This document shows positions 15,963-23,956 of a DNA stretch of 64,000 nucleotides, piece after piece (the first letter of the stretch is position 1; each line of letters opens with the position of its first letter). The stretch is from Mucilaginibacter sp. cycad4. GTDB lineage: Bacteria > Bacteroidota > Bacteroidia > Sphingobacteriales > Sphingobacteriaceae. The stretch lies in assembly GCF_034263275.1 (NCBI RefSeq), contig NZ_CP139559.1, forward strand, positions 3,100,001-3,164,000. The letters run 5' to 3'. The position numbers and the translations under genes are program-made. The notes beneath the pieces were generated by a model. It was given only the letters and a program-made list of their open reading frames with translations. It was not told the DNA's origin and made no database searches.

Positions 15963-17519
15963 CTATTGCCAGCCCGGATTTTGCGTAAGCTTACCATTGC
16001 TATTGTCAATTTCCTGCTGAGGTATCGGGAACAGGTAAAATTTGCCCGCCGCACCTTTGCTTACATTGGTTTTGCCAACTTTCAGCAGGCTTGCCTCAAG
16101 AATGCCTTTACCCGATGCATCCCTTTCACGGATCAAATCAAACCAGCGCTGGTACTCAAATACAAACTCCAGCCTGCGTTCTAAGTAAACCGCATCACGG
16201 AAGGATGCCTGGTCAAGCCCTGCAAGTTCATCCAACCCGGCACGTTTCCTTACCCGGTTAATGGATGCATAAGCTTTGGCTGTCGGCCCGTTCAATTCAT
16301 TCTCAGCCTCGGCATGGATCAGCAATACATCTGAGAAACGGATAATAGATACATTGGCGCCAGACTCGGCTTCGTTAGATACCACGCCTGGATCAAAATA
16401 TTTATTAAAGAATGGGATAGAGTCGTTAGCTATGGTAGCATCATTAAGCTTACCGTACCAAAGGCTGGTGGTTGGGCTTTGGAAACGGGTTACAAAGCTC
16501 ACCCGTTTGCGTTTATCATTGGCAGGGTATAGTTTATAAATACTGAAAAACTTATCAACGCCGCCGGGTTTGGTAGCATCGGGCACGGAGTAAAACACTA
16601 CCTGATCGGCATAGCTGCCCACCATACCGGGAATACCGTTCAGTATAGACCGGGGGGCCTGGTTATTGCCCTGCCCCTGCGAGTTTGATTTAAACTGCGC
16701 CGAAAAAATGTGCTCCTTGCCATTTTCGGTAGCGGGCAAAAACACATCAGCATAATTGGCAAACAGATCATACCCATATGGGCCATTAATCACAGCTTCG
16801 GCCTGCGTCACAGCCTTATCCCATTTACGCTCGGTAAGGTAAACTTTAGCCAGCAGTGAATAAGCTGCGCCGGCGGTAGCCCTGCCCACATCTGCACCTG
16901 TATAGCTGTTGGGCAAATCGGTAGCGGCATTTGTTAAATCGGTTTCAATTTGAGTATATACGGTGGCGGCGGCCGTTCTCGGAATTTGCAGATCAGACAA
17001 GTTAATTGAGGTTTGATCGTGCAATACCAAAGGCACATCGCCATACAAACGCACTAAGTTAAAGTAGTACAAAGCCCTTAAAAACTTAGCTTCGGCAACA
17101 AGCCTTTTGTTTAGCGTTGCATCAAATTTGATATTGGGGATAGTATCGATAGCAATATTGGCCTTTTTGATAGCGGCATAGTGCTGCTGCCAGATCTGCA
17201 AAATGCGCAGGCCCGATGCTGAATGGCCTAATACCGACTGGGAGCGTACGTCGGCATTGGTGGCGCCAGGCCCCGGGCCCTCATCATCGCCCATAAAATT
17301 CATACCGGTGTTAAAAAGGGTATTATAGGGTGTTTGCACTGCGTTTGCGCCGCCATTCAACAGGGAATAAGCCGCGGTAACTGCAGCAACGGCATCTGCC
17401 TGGGTTTTATAAAACTGGCTTGCCGGGATAAACGACCGCGGGTCTTCATTGAGCTTGGCGCATGAGGCAGCGGCAAGGGCAACCAGTATAATGAGGTATT
17501 TAATATTTTTCGTCTTCAT
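15963..17519 (-). CDS. SusD/RagB-family outer-membrane lipoprotein
   Basis: 518 aa. The lipoprotein signal ends LAAASC (Cys20). The rest is the helical TPR-type SusD fold: early FYKTQADAVAAVTAAYSLL, central AKFLRALYYFNLVRLYGDVPLV, and the C-terminal RYFSDVLLIHAEAENE-like block followed by ERRLEFVFEYQRWFDLIR and NPGWQ. SusD proteins sit on the cell surface and hand substrate to the SusC porin. It follows susC by 24 bp. Given the sulfatases downstream, the substrate is probably a sulfated molecule, but that is inference. Confidence 0.95.
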   Translation of the reverse strand: MKTKNIKYLIILVALAAASCAKLNEDPRSFIPASQFYKTQADAVAAVTAAYSLLNGGANAVQTPYNTLFNTGMNFMGDDEGPGPGATNADVRSQSVLGHSASGLRILQIWQQHYAAIKKANIAIDTIPNIKFDATLNKRLVAEAKFLRALYYFNLVRLYGDVPLVLHDQTSINLSDLQIPRTAAATVYTQIETDLTNAATDLPNSYTGADVGRATAGAAYSLLAKVYLTERKWDKAVTQAEAVINGPYGYDLFANYADVFLPATENGKEHIFSAQFKSNSQGQGNNQAPRSILNGIPGMVGSYADQVVFYSVPDATKPGGVDKFFSIYKLYPANDKRKRVSFVTRFQSPTTSLWYGKLNDATIANDSIPFFNKYFDPGVVSNEAESGANVSIIRFSDVLLIHAEAENELNGPTAKAYASINRVRKRAGLDELAGLDQASFRDAVYLERRLEFVFEYQRWFDLIRERDASGKGILEASLLKVGKTNVSKGAAGKFYLFPIPQQEIDNSNGKLTQNPGWQ

Positions 17520-17543
17520 ATCTTAAAAATCAAGGTGTAGCCT

Positions 17544-20500
17544 TTACAGGGTAAGCCCTATGCCAACTATTACAGATTTATTATTGGGGTAAGCCCCGTT
17601 ATCAACTCCCGAGGTAATTGCCGATTGCTCGTTACTGCTTACTTCAGGATCGTAACCGGTGTATTTTGTCCAGGTTGCCAGATTTTGGGCACTCACGTAA
17701 ATCCTGACCTTTTTAACAGGCGACCTGGAGAGAACAGATTGCGGGAAGGTGTAGCCAAAACCAAGACTTTTAAGGCGCAGGTACGAACCGTTTTCAACAA
17801 ACCTGTCGGATATGGTTGCAGCCGGGTCCTGATAAGCACTATGCACATCGGTGTTGGTGTTGGCTGGTGTCCAGCGATTTAACAGTGTGGTAGTAGCATT
17901 GGTATAACCTGTTCCTAATTCCAAAACACCCCTTTGCTGGTTATAGATTTTATTACCATATGATCCCTGTAAGAAAACACTTAAATCAAAACCCTTGTAA
18001 GCGAATGTGTTGGTGATACCTCCTGTAAATTTAGGTTGCGAGTTGCCGAGGATCACCCTGTCGCCGGTCTGTGTTATTTTGCCATCGCCATTAATATCCT
18101 GGTAATTTTGACCACCCGGAGCGGTATTGGCTGCAGGAGTAAGTACCGGCCCACCAGCCTGGATCAGGCCATTGGTTTTGTAGCCGATAAATGAGCCGAT
18201 AGGCTCGCCAACTTTAATGATAGACGGCAGTGACGAATCGGGGATGAACTGGTTAACACCGTTACCGCCAAGGCTCAGCACCTTGTTACGGTTAAGTGCA
18301 AATACCAGGTTGGTGTTCCATACAAAACTGCCAACAATATTGCGCGAGTTAATACCCAACTCAAAACCTTTATTTTGTACCGAGCCCACGTTTTCATATT
18401 GCTGCGGATTGGTAATAGCTGTATTGGTAATAATAGTTAAACCGCTTGTCGCCGGTAAAGGCAGGTATAATAGCAGGTTAGTAGTCTTCTTGTAATACAC
18501 ATCGGCCGTTACCGTAACCCTGTCTTTAAACAGGCCCAGGTCGAAACCAAAATCGTACTGACTTGTTTTTTCCCAGGTTAGGTTGGGATTGTACAAACTA
18601 TTGGGCGCAAAACCCGCAACTGTAGAATTACCAAAATTGTAACGGTAGTAACCTAATTGTGAGTACGACTGGTAGGCCGGGATATCGCTATTACCGGTTT
18701 GACCCGCACTTAACCTCAATTTTAACTGGCTGATGGCAGTTACATTTTTCAGAAAATCTTCGCTCGATGCATTCCAGGCTATGGCGGCTGATGGGAAGGA
18801 TGCCCATTGATGCCCCGGTGCAAATTTCGATGAGCCATCAGTACGCAGGGTTAAGGTTAACAGGTATTTACTGTTAAAACCATAATTTATCCTGCCCAGA
18901 TATGATTTTAAAGCCCAGGTATTTGACGATGACGATGGCGCAATGGCAAAACCACTGCCCGATACCGAAGTAACACTTCCCGAACCAAGGTTATTGAAAG
19001 TGTCATAATCGCTCACAAAGCCCGATGAACCTGTAATTGCACCTTCGGCTTTGAATTGCTGCTGTGTAAAACCGGCTAATACATTTAACGAGTGCTTACC
19101 AAATTTTTTATTGTAGGTAAGCGTGTTTTCATTCAGCCAGTTGAATGAGTTAAGGGTACCAACCTCGCCAAGGCCCGAATAGCCCGAACCCTCGTAAACG
19201 GTAGATGGCAGGTAACGGTTTTGCTTATTGTCGATGATATCCACACCGGCCAACACCCTTGCGGTAAGGTTTTCGGTGATCTTGTAATCGCCGGCAATAT
19301 TACCTAAAATGCGGCTTGTGGTAGTGGTATTGGTTTGATTATAGAGTGTATTGATGGGGTTTCCGTAAGTACCCTCAAATACGTTTTTGATAAAGAATGA
19401 ACCATCGGCGTTATAAACCGGCGTGGTAGGCGTCATCAGCAAGATGGCTGGTACTACGCCCTGGGGCGCAATTTGCGCAGTAGTACGGCTGCCGGTAATA
19501 AATGATGTGATCTTGAACTTATCGTTATAATCATGTTCTACGTTTACCCTGCCGGCATAACGCTCAAAATTGGTGTTTTGTAAAATACCATCCTGTTTAA
19601 AGTAGTTGCCAGAAAAAGCAAGCCTTGTACGCTCGGTACCTGAAAATATTGAAAGGCTGTGATTTTGTGAGCTCCCTTTACGGAAGGCTGCATCCTGCCA
19701 ATCAGTATTGGCGTTGTAGGGATTAAGCTGCGCTTCTGTTTGGGCGGTTTTCCCTGTGTTTGCCAAAGCGTCATTACGTAATGCTTCCCATTGCGGAGTA
19801 TTGAGCAACGGGAGCGTTTTGATCACTTCCTGCTTGCCATAGCTGCCATCATAATTGATAGATGACACGCCGGCTTTACCTTTTTTTGTGGTAATGATAA
19901 TTACACCGTTTGCGCCACGTGTACCATAAATAGCCGTGGCCGAAGCATCTTTTAAAACCTCAATGCTTTCGATATCCGAAGTATTGATAGATGCCAGCGG
20001 ATTGATCTTCGGGCCATTGGTTACACCCGCATCAGTAAGTGAGTTACTGTTTGAGGTGGGAAAGCCATCGATAATATACAATGGCTCGGCAACGGCATTG
20101 ATGGAGTTTACACCACGCACCTGCACTGTCACACCCGCTCCCGGCTGCCCGGTGGCCTGTGTAACCTGTATGCCCGATACAGCGCCCTGTAAAGCCCTGT
20201 CGAGCGAGGGAACCGGCTGTTTTAAAGCCAGTGCAGGTACAGATGCTACTGAACCTGTGATGTCCTTACGTTTTTGCGATCCGTAACCCACCACAACTAC
20301 CTGGTTTAACTGGGTTTGGGCGTCTTTAAGCTTAATTTCAACCGGGCTGCCATCAGCAATAAATTCCTGTTTTTCATAACCGGTAAAAGTGACAATCAGT
20401 TTATAAGGAAACTTTTGCCCGGTGACAAAGCTGAATTTACCTTCAATATCGGTTGAAACTACGTGCGTAGTACCCTCGATACGGACCACGGCACCCGGAA

Positions 20501-20633
20501 GCGGCTCTTTGGTAGTACCGTCAATAACACGGCCAACCAGTCTTGAATTAATTATAGGCTGGGTTTGCTGCGCGATAGTTAACAGCGGAAAAGCAATAAG
20601 CAGCAGGAATGGGATTAATAGCAATTTTTTCAT
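17544..20633 (-). CDS. SusC/RagA-family TonB-dependent transporter
   Basis: 1029 aa. A signal peptide (MKKLLLIPFLLLIAFPLLTIAQQ) is followed by a carboxypeptidase-regulatory-like domain (LVGRVIDGTTKEPLPGAVVRIEG, about 32-110), then the plug (VVVVGYGSQKRKDITGSV, IESIEVLKDASATAIYGTRG) and a long beta-barrel ending VIVGIGLTL. There is no STN domain, which fits the absence of a FecR/sigma pair beside it; control must come from elsewhere. Its ATG overlaps the stop of a 58-aa frame by 4 bp. It is upstream of SusD and the sulfatases. Confidence 0.96.
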   Translation of the reverse strand: MKKLLLIPFLLLIAFPLLTIAQQTQPIINSRLVGRVIDGTTKEPLPGAVVRIEGTTHVVSTDIEGKFSFVTGQKFPYKLIVTFTGYEKQEFIADGSPVEIKLKDAQTQLNQVVVVGYGSQKRKDITGSVASVPALALKQPVPSLDRALQGAVSGIQVTQATGQPGAGVTVQVRGVNSINAVAEPLYIIDGFPTSNSNSLTDAGVTNGPKINPLASINTSDIESIEVLKDASATAIYGTRGANGVIIITTKKGKAGVSSINYDGSYGKQEVIKTLPLLNTPQWEALRNDALANTGKTAQTEAQLNPYNANTDWQDAAFRKGSSQNHSLSIFSGTERTRLAFSGNYFKQDGILQNTNFERYAGRVNVEHDYNDKFKITSFITGSRTTAQIAPQGVVPAILLMTPTTPVYNADGSFFIKNVFEGTYGNPINTLYNQTNTTTTSRILGNIAGDYKITENLTARVLAGVDIIDNKQNRYLPSTVYEGSGYSGLGEVGTLNSFNWLNENTLTYNKKFGKHSLNVLAGFTQQQFKAEGAITGSSGFVSDYDTFNNLGSGSVTSVSGSGFAIAPSSSSNTWALKSYLGRINYGFNSKYLLTLTLRTDGSSKFAPGHQWASFPSAAIAWNASSEDFLKNVTAISQLKLRLSAGQTGNSDIPAYQSYSQLGYYRYNFGNSTVAGFAPNSLYNPNLTWEKTSQYDFGFDLGLFKDRVTVTADVYYKKTTNLLLYLPLPATSGLTIITNTAITNPQQYENVGSVQNKGFELGINSRNIVGSFVWNTNLVFALNRNKVLSLGGNGVNQFIPDSSLPSIIKVGEPIGSFIGYKTNGLIQAGGPVLTPAANTAPGGQNYQDINGDGKITQTGDRVILGNSQPKFTGGITNTFAYKGFDLSVFLQGSYGNKIYNQQRGVLELGTGYTNATTTLLNRWTPANTNTDVHSAYQDPAATISDRFVENGSYLRLKSLGFGYTFPQSVLSRSPVKKVRIYVSAQNLATWTKYTGYDPEVSSNEQSAITSGVDNGAYPNNKSVIVGIGLTL

Positions 20634-20806
20634 GTCGACTGGTTTTTAGAAGATGAAAAACCGGACGACTGATCAGTAACCGCATTAAACGGCCTGTATA
20701 ATTGCTGCGGATGAAAAGCATCCTCAATTATTTGCAGCGTAAAAGCAGCTGCATGCAATGGGAAAGGCAACGCATAGCCAACCCCTGCATTTGCAATATT
20801 TTGCAT
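20630..20806 (-). CDS. Possible 58-aa leader peptide overlapping susC
   Basis: The frame starts ATG at 20806 (MQNIANAGVGYALPFPLHAA...) and ends TGA at 20630-20632, sharing ATGA with the susC start. This is a typical arrangement for translational coupling. It ends in SSGFSSSKNQST. I do not recognise a family. Residues 17-23 (LHAAAFT) resemble LTAAAFT at residues 16-22 of the poly-Cys peptide at 23622-23717, and both begin MQ; with so little sequence this may be chance. A stop codon lies seven codons upstream of the ATG, so it is not the tail of a longer gene. Confidence 0.45.
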   Translation of the reverse strand: MQNIANAGVGYALPFPLHAAAFTLQIIEDAFHPQQLYRPFNAVTDQSSGFSSSKNQST

Positions 20807-20834
20807 AGATTTGAATAGTTAAAATGACACCATT

Positions 20835-20904
20835 GAAACAGGCTCAACGCCAATCGATCCCTGTTTCGTTGTTTTAATGACCGGGGAAAAGCTTTGCTTT
20901 TCCC
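20835..20904 (-). other. Two hairpins in the susC leader
   Basis: GAAACAGG (20835-20842) pairs with CCTGTTTC (20860-20867). A perfect 9-bp stem with a 3-nt loop (GGGAAAAGC/GCTTTTCCC) spans 20884-20904. They lie between the formylglycine-enzyme stop at 21003 and the 58-aa frame. Neither has a U-run on the minus strand, so they look more like mRNA-processing or protective structures than terminators. The rest of the 196-bp stretch shows no gene. Confidence 0.5.
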
Positions 20905-21002
20905 TTATTTGCAGTATGTACTTGTTCAGATTATTTCATAGTCCTTTCTTTATTATGCCCGCATTAGCAGGCAGGTCAATTATTTTATTGGGGTATTAAT
21001 AT

Positions 21003-22145
21003 TTAGTTGCTTACGCACCTGAAACCGAGGTGCTCCATGCCGCTATCTTCGGTAGTTTTCATCCGACGTGATACACGATAACCAGAGCAGTAGCTGTCGT
21101 TACACAAAAATGAGCCACCTCGCACCACTCTTTTAATGGCATAAGGCTCGTCCGGGTCATATGATTTTGAAGCACCTTTAGGGTTTTTAACTCCTGCCGG
21201 GCTGTTTACTGTTTTATAATAATTGTTATTGTACAAATCGGCACACCATTCCCAAACGTTACCGGCCATATCGTACAAGCCGTAACCATTTGGTGCAAAC
21301 GAGCTAACCGGGGCCAGGTAATAATAATGATCACGTTCGGTGTTTTTATAGGGGAAACTTCCCTCCCAGGTATTTGCCTTCGGTTGTCCTTCACTTACTT
21401 TTTCATTACCCCAGGGATAGATTCTATCCTCCAATCCGCCCCTTGCCGCACGCTCCCATTCAGCTTCGGTTGGTAAACGTTTGCCGGCCCATTTACTATA
21501 AGCTACGGCATCGTACCAGGAAACCTGTACTACCGGGTAATTGCCTTTGCCTTTAATGTCGCTGCCCGGCCCGTGCGGGTGTTTCCAGTTAGCACCTGTT
21601 TTCCATTCCCACCACTGGCTGTAATCGCTGAGATTAACCGGTTTATTTGCCGGCACAAATATCAGCGAGGCCGCAACCAGTAAACTATCAGCAGGTTTTT
21701 CGGTACCCGGGGGCATTTGCTTTTTGAGCTCGTTCCAGTCAGGCTTACGCTCGGCTGTGGTAACATAACCTGTTGCTTTTACAAATTTTTCAAACTGGGT
21801 GTTGGTAACCTCTGTTTTATCTATCCAAAAGCCATCAACCGTTACGTCATGCTTAGGGTACTCATCAGGTTCGGCCTGCTGGTTATCGGCCCCCATCCTG
21901 AAAGTCCCGGCCGGCACCCATGCCATCCCCGCATGGCTGGCATGGGTATCACCTGTATCGGGCAGGGCAAGCGCCGCACCGCTTAACCCCGCTGCTTTAA
22001 ACCTGTTAGGGATATTTGATTCGCAGCAAACCTTTTTTTTAATACCGGGAACTTTGGCTACCGCAATAATCGCCGCCGGTTTCTCCGGTTGTCTGCATGA
22101 AGCAATCCATATAACACTAAAAAGTATAAGTACAATCTTATTCAT
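21003..22145 (-). CDS. Formylglycine-generating enzyme (sulfatase-modifying factor), lipoprotein
   Basis: 380 aa. The N-terminus MNKIVLILFSVIWIASC carries a lipobox (Cys17), so the enzyme is exported and lipid-anchored. The FGE-sulfatase domain begins near residue 73 (MAWVPAGTFRMG) and runs through VTNTQFEKFVKATGYVTTAE, VSWYDAVAYSKWAGKRLPTEAEWERAARGG-type segments and GNVWEWCADLY. The C-terminal GGSFLCNDSYCSGYR carries Cys348 and Cys353, matching the two active-site cysteines of aerobic FGE (Cys336/Cys341 in human SUMF1). It should therefore convert the cysteine of CxPxR in sulfatases to formylglycine. The gene lies in the same operon as three such sulfatases. Its start overlaps the hydroxylase stop (TAATG). 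Confidence 0.9.
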   Translation of the reverse strand: MNKIVLILFSVIWIASCRQPEKPAAIIAVAKVPGIKKKVCCESNIPNRFKAAGLSGAALALPDTGDTHASHAGMAWVPAGTFRMGADNQQAEPDEYPKHDVTVDGFWIDKTEVTNTQFEKFVKATGYVTTAERKPDWNELKKQMPPGTEKPADSLLVAASLIFVPANKPVNLSDYSQWWEWKTGANWKHPHGPGSDIKGKGNYPVVQVSWYDAVAYSKWAGKRLPTEAEWERAARGGLEDRIYPWGNEKVSEGQPKANTWEGSFPYKNTERDHYYYLAPVSSFAPNGYGLYDMAGNVWEWCADLYNNNYYKTVNSPAGVKNPKGASKSYDPDEPYAIKRVVRGGSFLCNDSYCSGYRVSRRMKTTEDSGMEHLGFRCVSN

Positions 22146-23110
22146 TACGCTTTAACAGGTTGTAATTGAAAAGCTGCATCAACCTGTTCTGCCGACTGCT
22201 CTTCGACCTTATCAGGTCTGTACAAATGATGAGGCTGCAACGGAACATCTTCTTTAACCATCGGTCCATCGGCGGCAAGCTCACTTCCGGGCACTTTTGA
22301 TTTAAATAAAGGCCAGGCCAGTTGTGCATACCATTGATCGCCCTCGTAATGTGATATCCCATAAGCTTTAGGGTATTGACGAGAAATATGTGCCGTACCG
22401 AAAATGATATCCCACAAAAAGAACATATTGCCAAAGTTGCCTTTGTAATACCCTACCCCATCATCGGTGGTAGCTGCATGGTGTGCATGATGCGTTGCCG
22501 GAGTAGATATCGTACGCTCCAAAACCCAGGCCAGCGGGTGCAATATTTTATATTGATAAAATGGTTTATCCCATGGGATACTTGAATGCGCCAGTGTAGT
22601 AATAGTCCCTTTGATACCTTTTACTACTACTGCCGGGATACCTAAACCAAGGTAAACCAACGCGGTAGTTAAATAAGTTTGCGAAAAGAAAATGGTATAG
22701 ATAATGTTTTGCCTGCTGGCCATTGCCATACCCATGTATGATGCCGAGTGGTGCGTACGGTGAAAACGCCATAACCACGGTATTTCATGATGCAAGCGAT
22801 GGTACCAGTATTGGGTAAGATCATCGGCTATCGCGATGATAATAAATCCCCAGAAAAATGGAACCCAGCTAAAAGTATCTTTAAAACCAGGCAGAATAGC
22901 AGGCAGTACTTTCAGGCCATAATAAGCAACCAACGGCTTCACTATCAGCTTTGGAATAGTGAAACAGGCGATATCTACCCATTTTTCATTTTTGTTCCAG
23001 CGTTTTTTATAAAGACCGAAAGAAAATTCCAGTACGCCAAGTACCAGCACCAGCACGGAGAAACCATATCCGTTAAGGTTTTCTATTATTTGTTTTATCT
23101 GATCAATCAT
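22145..23110 (-). CDS. Sterol desaturase/fatty-acid hydroxylase-type membrane protein
   Basis: 321 aa. Several hydrophobic segments (about 14-33, 50-75, 82-97) alternate with di-iron histidine boxes: HRLHH (104-108), HRTHH (117-121) and a later THHAHHAA. This is the pattern of the fatty-acid-hydroxylase superfamily, integral membrane enzymes that use O2 to hydroxylate or desaturate lipids. The lipid substrate is unknown. It overlaps the upstream 66-codon gene by 8 bp and the formylglycine-enzyme gene by 1 bp, so the set is translated as a unit. Why a lipid hydroxylase belongs to a sulfatase operon is unclear; lipid-linked sulfate or sulfonolipid metabolism is only a thought. Confidence 0.88.
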   Translation of the reverse strand: MIDQIKQIIENLNGYGFSVLVLVLGVLEFSFGLYKKRWNKNEKWVDIACFTIPKLIVKPLVAYYGLKVLPAILPGFKDTFSWVPFFWGFIIIAIADDLTQYWYHRLHHEIPWLWRFHRTHHSASYMGMAMASRQNIIYTIFFSQTYLTTALVYLGLGIPAVVVKGIKGTITTLAHSSIPWDKPFYQYKILHPLAWVLERTISTPATHHAHHAATTDDGVGYYKGNFGNMFFLWDIIFGTAHISRQYPKAYGISHYEGDQWYAQLAWPLFKSKVPGSELAADGPMVKEDVPLQPHHLYRPDKVEEQSAEQVDAAFQLQPVKA

Positions 23111-23303
23111 TGTCTTGTGGTTGTGAGTTTATGGTTTTGTTTTTTATAACAGTTTGTTGTTTATGGTGCTGTTTCTTTTCCCATGGACGTTCGCCGGTGA
23201 TATAAAATGTAGCAAACATGAGCACGATAGGCAGCGTATACAAAAACAGGCTCAGGATAGCATTTTTAACGATCCTTGTCTTTTTAGCTTCTTCCAGTTT
23301 CAT
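23103..23303 (-). CDS. Small membrane protein, 66 aa
   Basis: One membrane helix (about residues 15-36, AILSLFLYTLPIVLMFATFYI) lies between a basic N-terminus (MKLEEAKKTRIVK) and a polar, His/Gln/Lys-rich tail. I recognise no family. It is probably real: its start overlaps the preceding 62-codon gene by 20 bp and its end overlaps the hydroxylase by 8 bp. Such tight overlaps favour coupled translation and a joint complex. Confidence 0.7.
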   Translation of the reverse strand: MKLEEAKKTRIVKNAILSLFLYTLPIVLMFATFYITGERPWEKKQHHKQQTVIKNKTINSQPQDND

Positions 23304-23472
23304 AACCGTTAGTTTGAGGTTGAATAATTAATGCCTGTTTAGTTTTAGAGCGCTGCTCAAGAAGCTTACGGCCAAGCCACAACCCGCCGAAAATGATAAT
23401 AAAAGGTATCAAGGTTACAATAATGCCAACCAGTACCTTTTTCCCAATCAGGGAAACGTCGTTAATGGTCAT
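23284..23472 (-). CDS. Small membrane protein, 62 aa
   Basis: One membrane helix (about residues 12-34, VLVGIIVTLIPFIIIFGGLWLG) is followed by a basic, Gln-rich cytoplasmic-type tail. No family recognised. It is the first conventional gene of the sulfatase operon, 149 bp after the poly-Cys frame, and overlaps the next small gene by 20 bp. It may be a subunit or anchor for the hydroxylase encoded two genes on. Confidence 0.68.
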   Translation of the reverse strand: MTINDVSLIGKKVLVGIIVTLIPFIIIFGGLWLGRKLLEQRSKTKQALIIQPQTNGYETGRS

Positions 23473-23621
23473 AATGAATTAATTAAATGATTAACAATAG
23501 GGCAGTGCATAACGATCCGCACAAAGCAGCAATGCCCGGTAAATAATGTAATGAATTGAAAAATCTGGGATACCGCACTATCAACGCACGATCATAGAGA
23601 AGGGATTAACCCTTGTGCCGC

Positions 23622-23717
23622 TTAACAGCAACAACAAGAATAACAACAGGAAGTAAAAGCAGCAGCGGTTAACTGATTATTAGCAAGGCCGTATTTAGGT
23701 AAAAGTTCGGGTTGCAT
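23622..23717 (-). CDS. Cysteine-rich leader peptide, 31 aa (candidate attenuator)
   Basis: ATG at 23715-23717 starts MQPELLPKYGLANNQLTAAA; the peptide ends FTSCCYSCCCC followed by TAA. Six of the last eight residues are cysteine. A perfect -7 box (TACATTTG) lies 50 bp upstream. 149 bp downstream begins an operon holding the formylglycine-generating enzyme, SusC/SusD and three sulfatases. Runs of a regulated amino acid at the end of a short frame are the hallmark of leader-peptide attenuation, and poly-Cys leaders are known for sulfur genes in mycobacteria. The 149-bp interval contains short stems (AAGGGATTAACCCTT-like near 23605, and GTGC/GCAC within GGGCA/TGCCC near 23498-23535) but no classical U-tailed terminator. 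The peptide itself need have no function. Confidence 0.6.
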   Translation of the reverse strand: MQPELLPKYGLANNQLTAAAFTSCCYSCCCC

Positions 23718-23766
23718 GGTGGGTGCTTTTAAATGATTTTAATTTGTTGTGATTAATTTTCTGAGG

Positions 23767-23812
23767 CAAATGTAAAAAAAGATTTGATAAATACTACTAA
23801 TTCTATAGAATT
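23767..23812 (-). promoter_or_regulatory. Promoter and palindrome of the sulfatase operon
   Basis: The minus-strand -7 element TACATTTG (23767-23774) matches TAnnTTTG exactly. No good TTG is seen about 19 bp upstream, which suggests activator dependence. A perfect 14-bp palindrome, AATTCTATAGAATT (23799-23812), sits 24 bp further upstream in an AT-rich stretch, where an activator would bind. The 484-bp gap 23473-23956 otherwise holds only the poly-Cys frame and the upstream region of the rightward gene. Confidence 0.55.
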
Positions 23813-23956
23813 TATATAAATAAAATATTTTTTGATGAATTTAAATCTTTTAAGCAGTCACACAGCATGGGAAACGGAGAAATCGCTCCAACTTTTTCTA
23901 CTGGTTGCACAATAAATTTCACAACACACCCACACAAATCCTATATTCATATCATT

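Noticed and set aside
20884..20904. Perfect 9-bp hairpin as a terminator before susC
   Set aside because: No U-run follows on the transcribed strand, so I list it only as a leader structure.
21474..21483. TAAACGTTTG, close to the LacI operator motif
   Set aside because: It lies inside the formylglycine-enzyme coding region, has a mismatch and is far from the regulator. Similar one-mismatch sites at 1478 and 55123 are also within genes.
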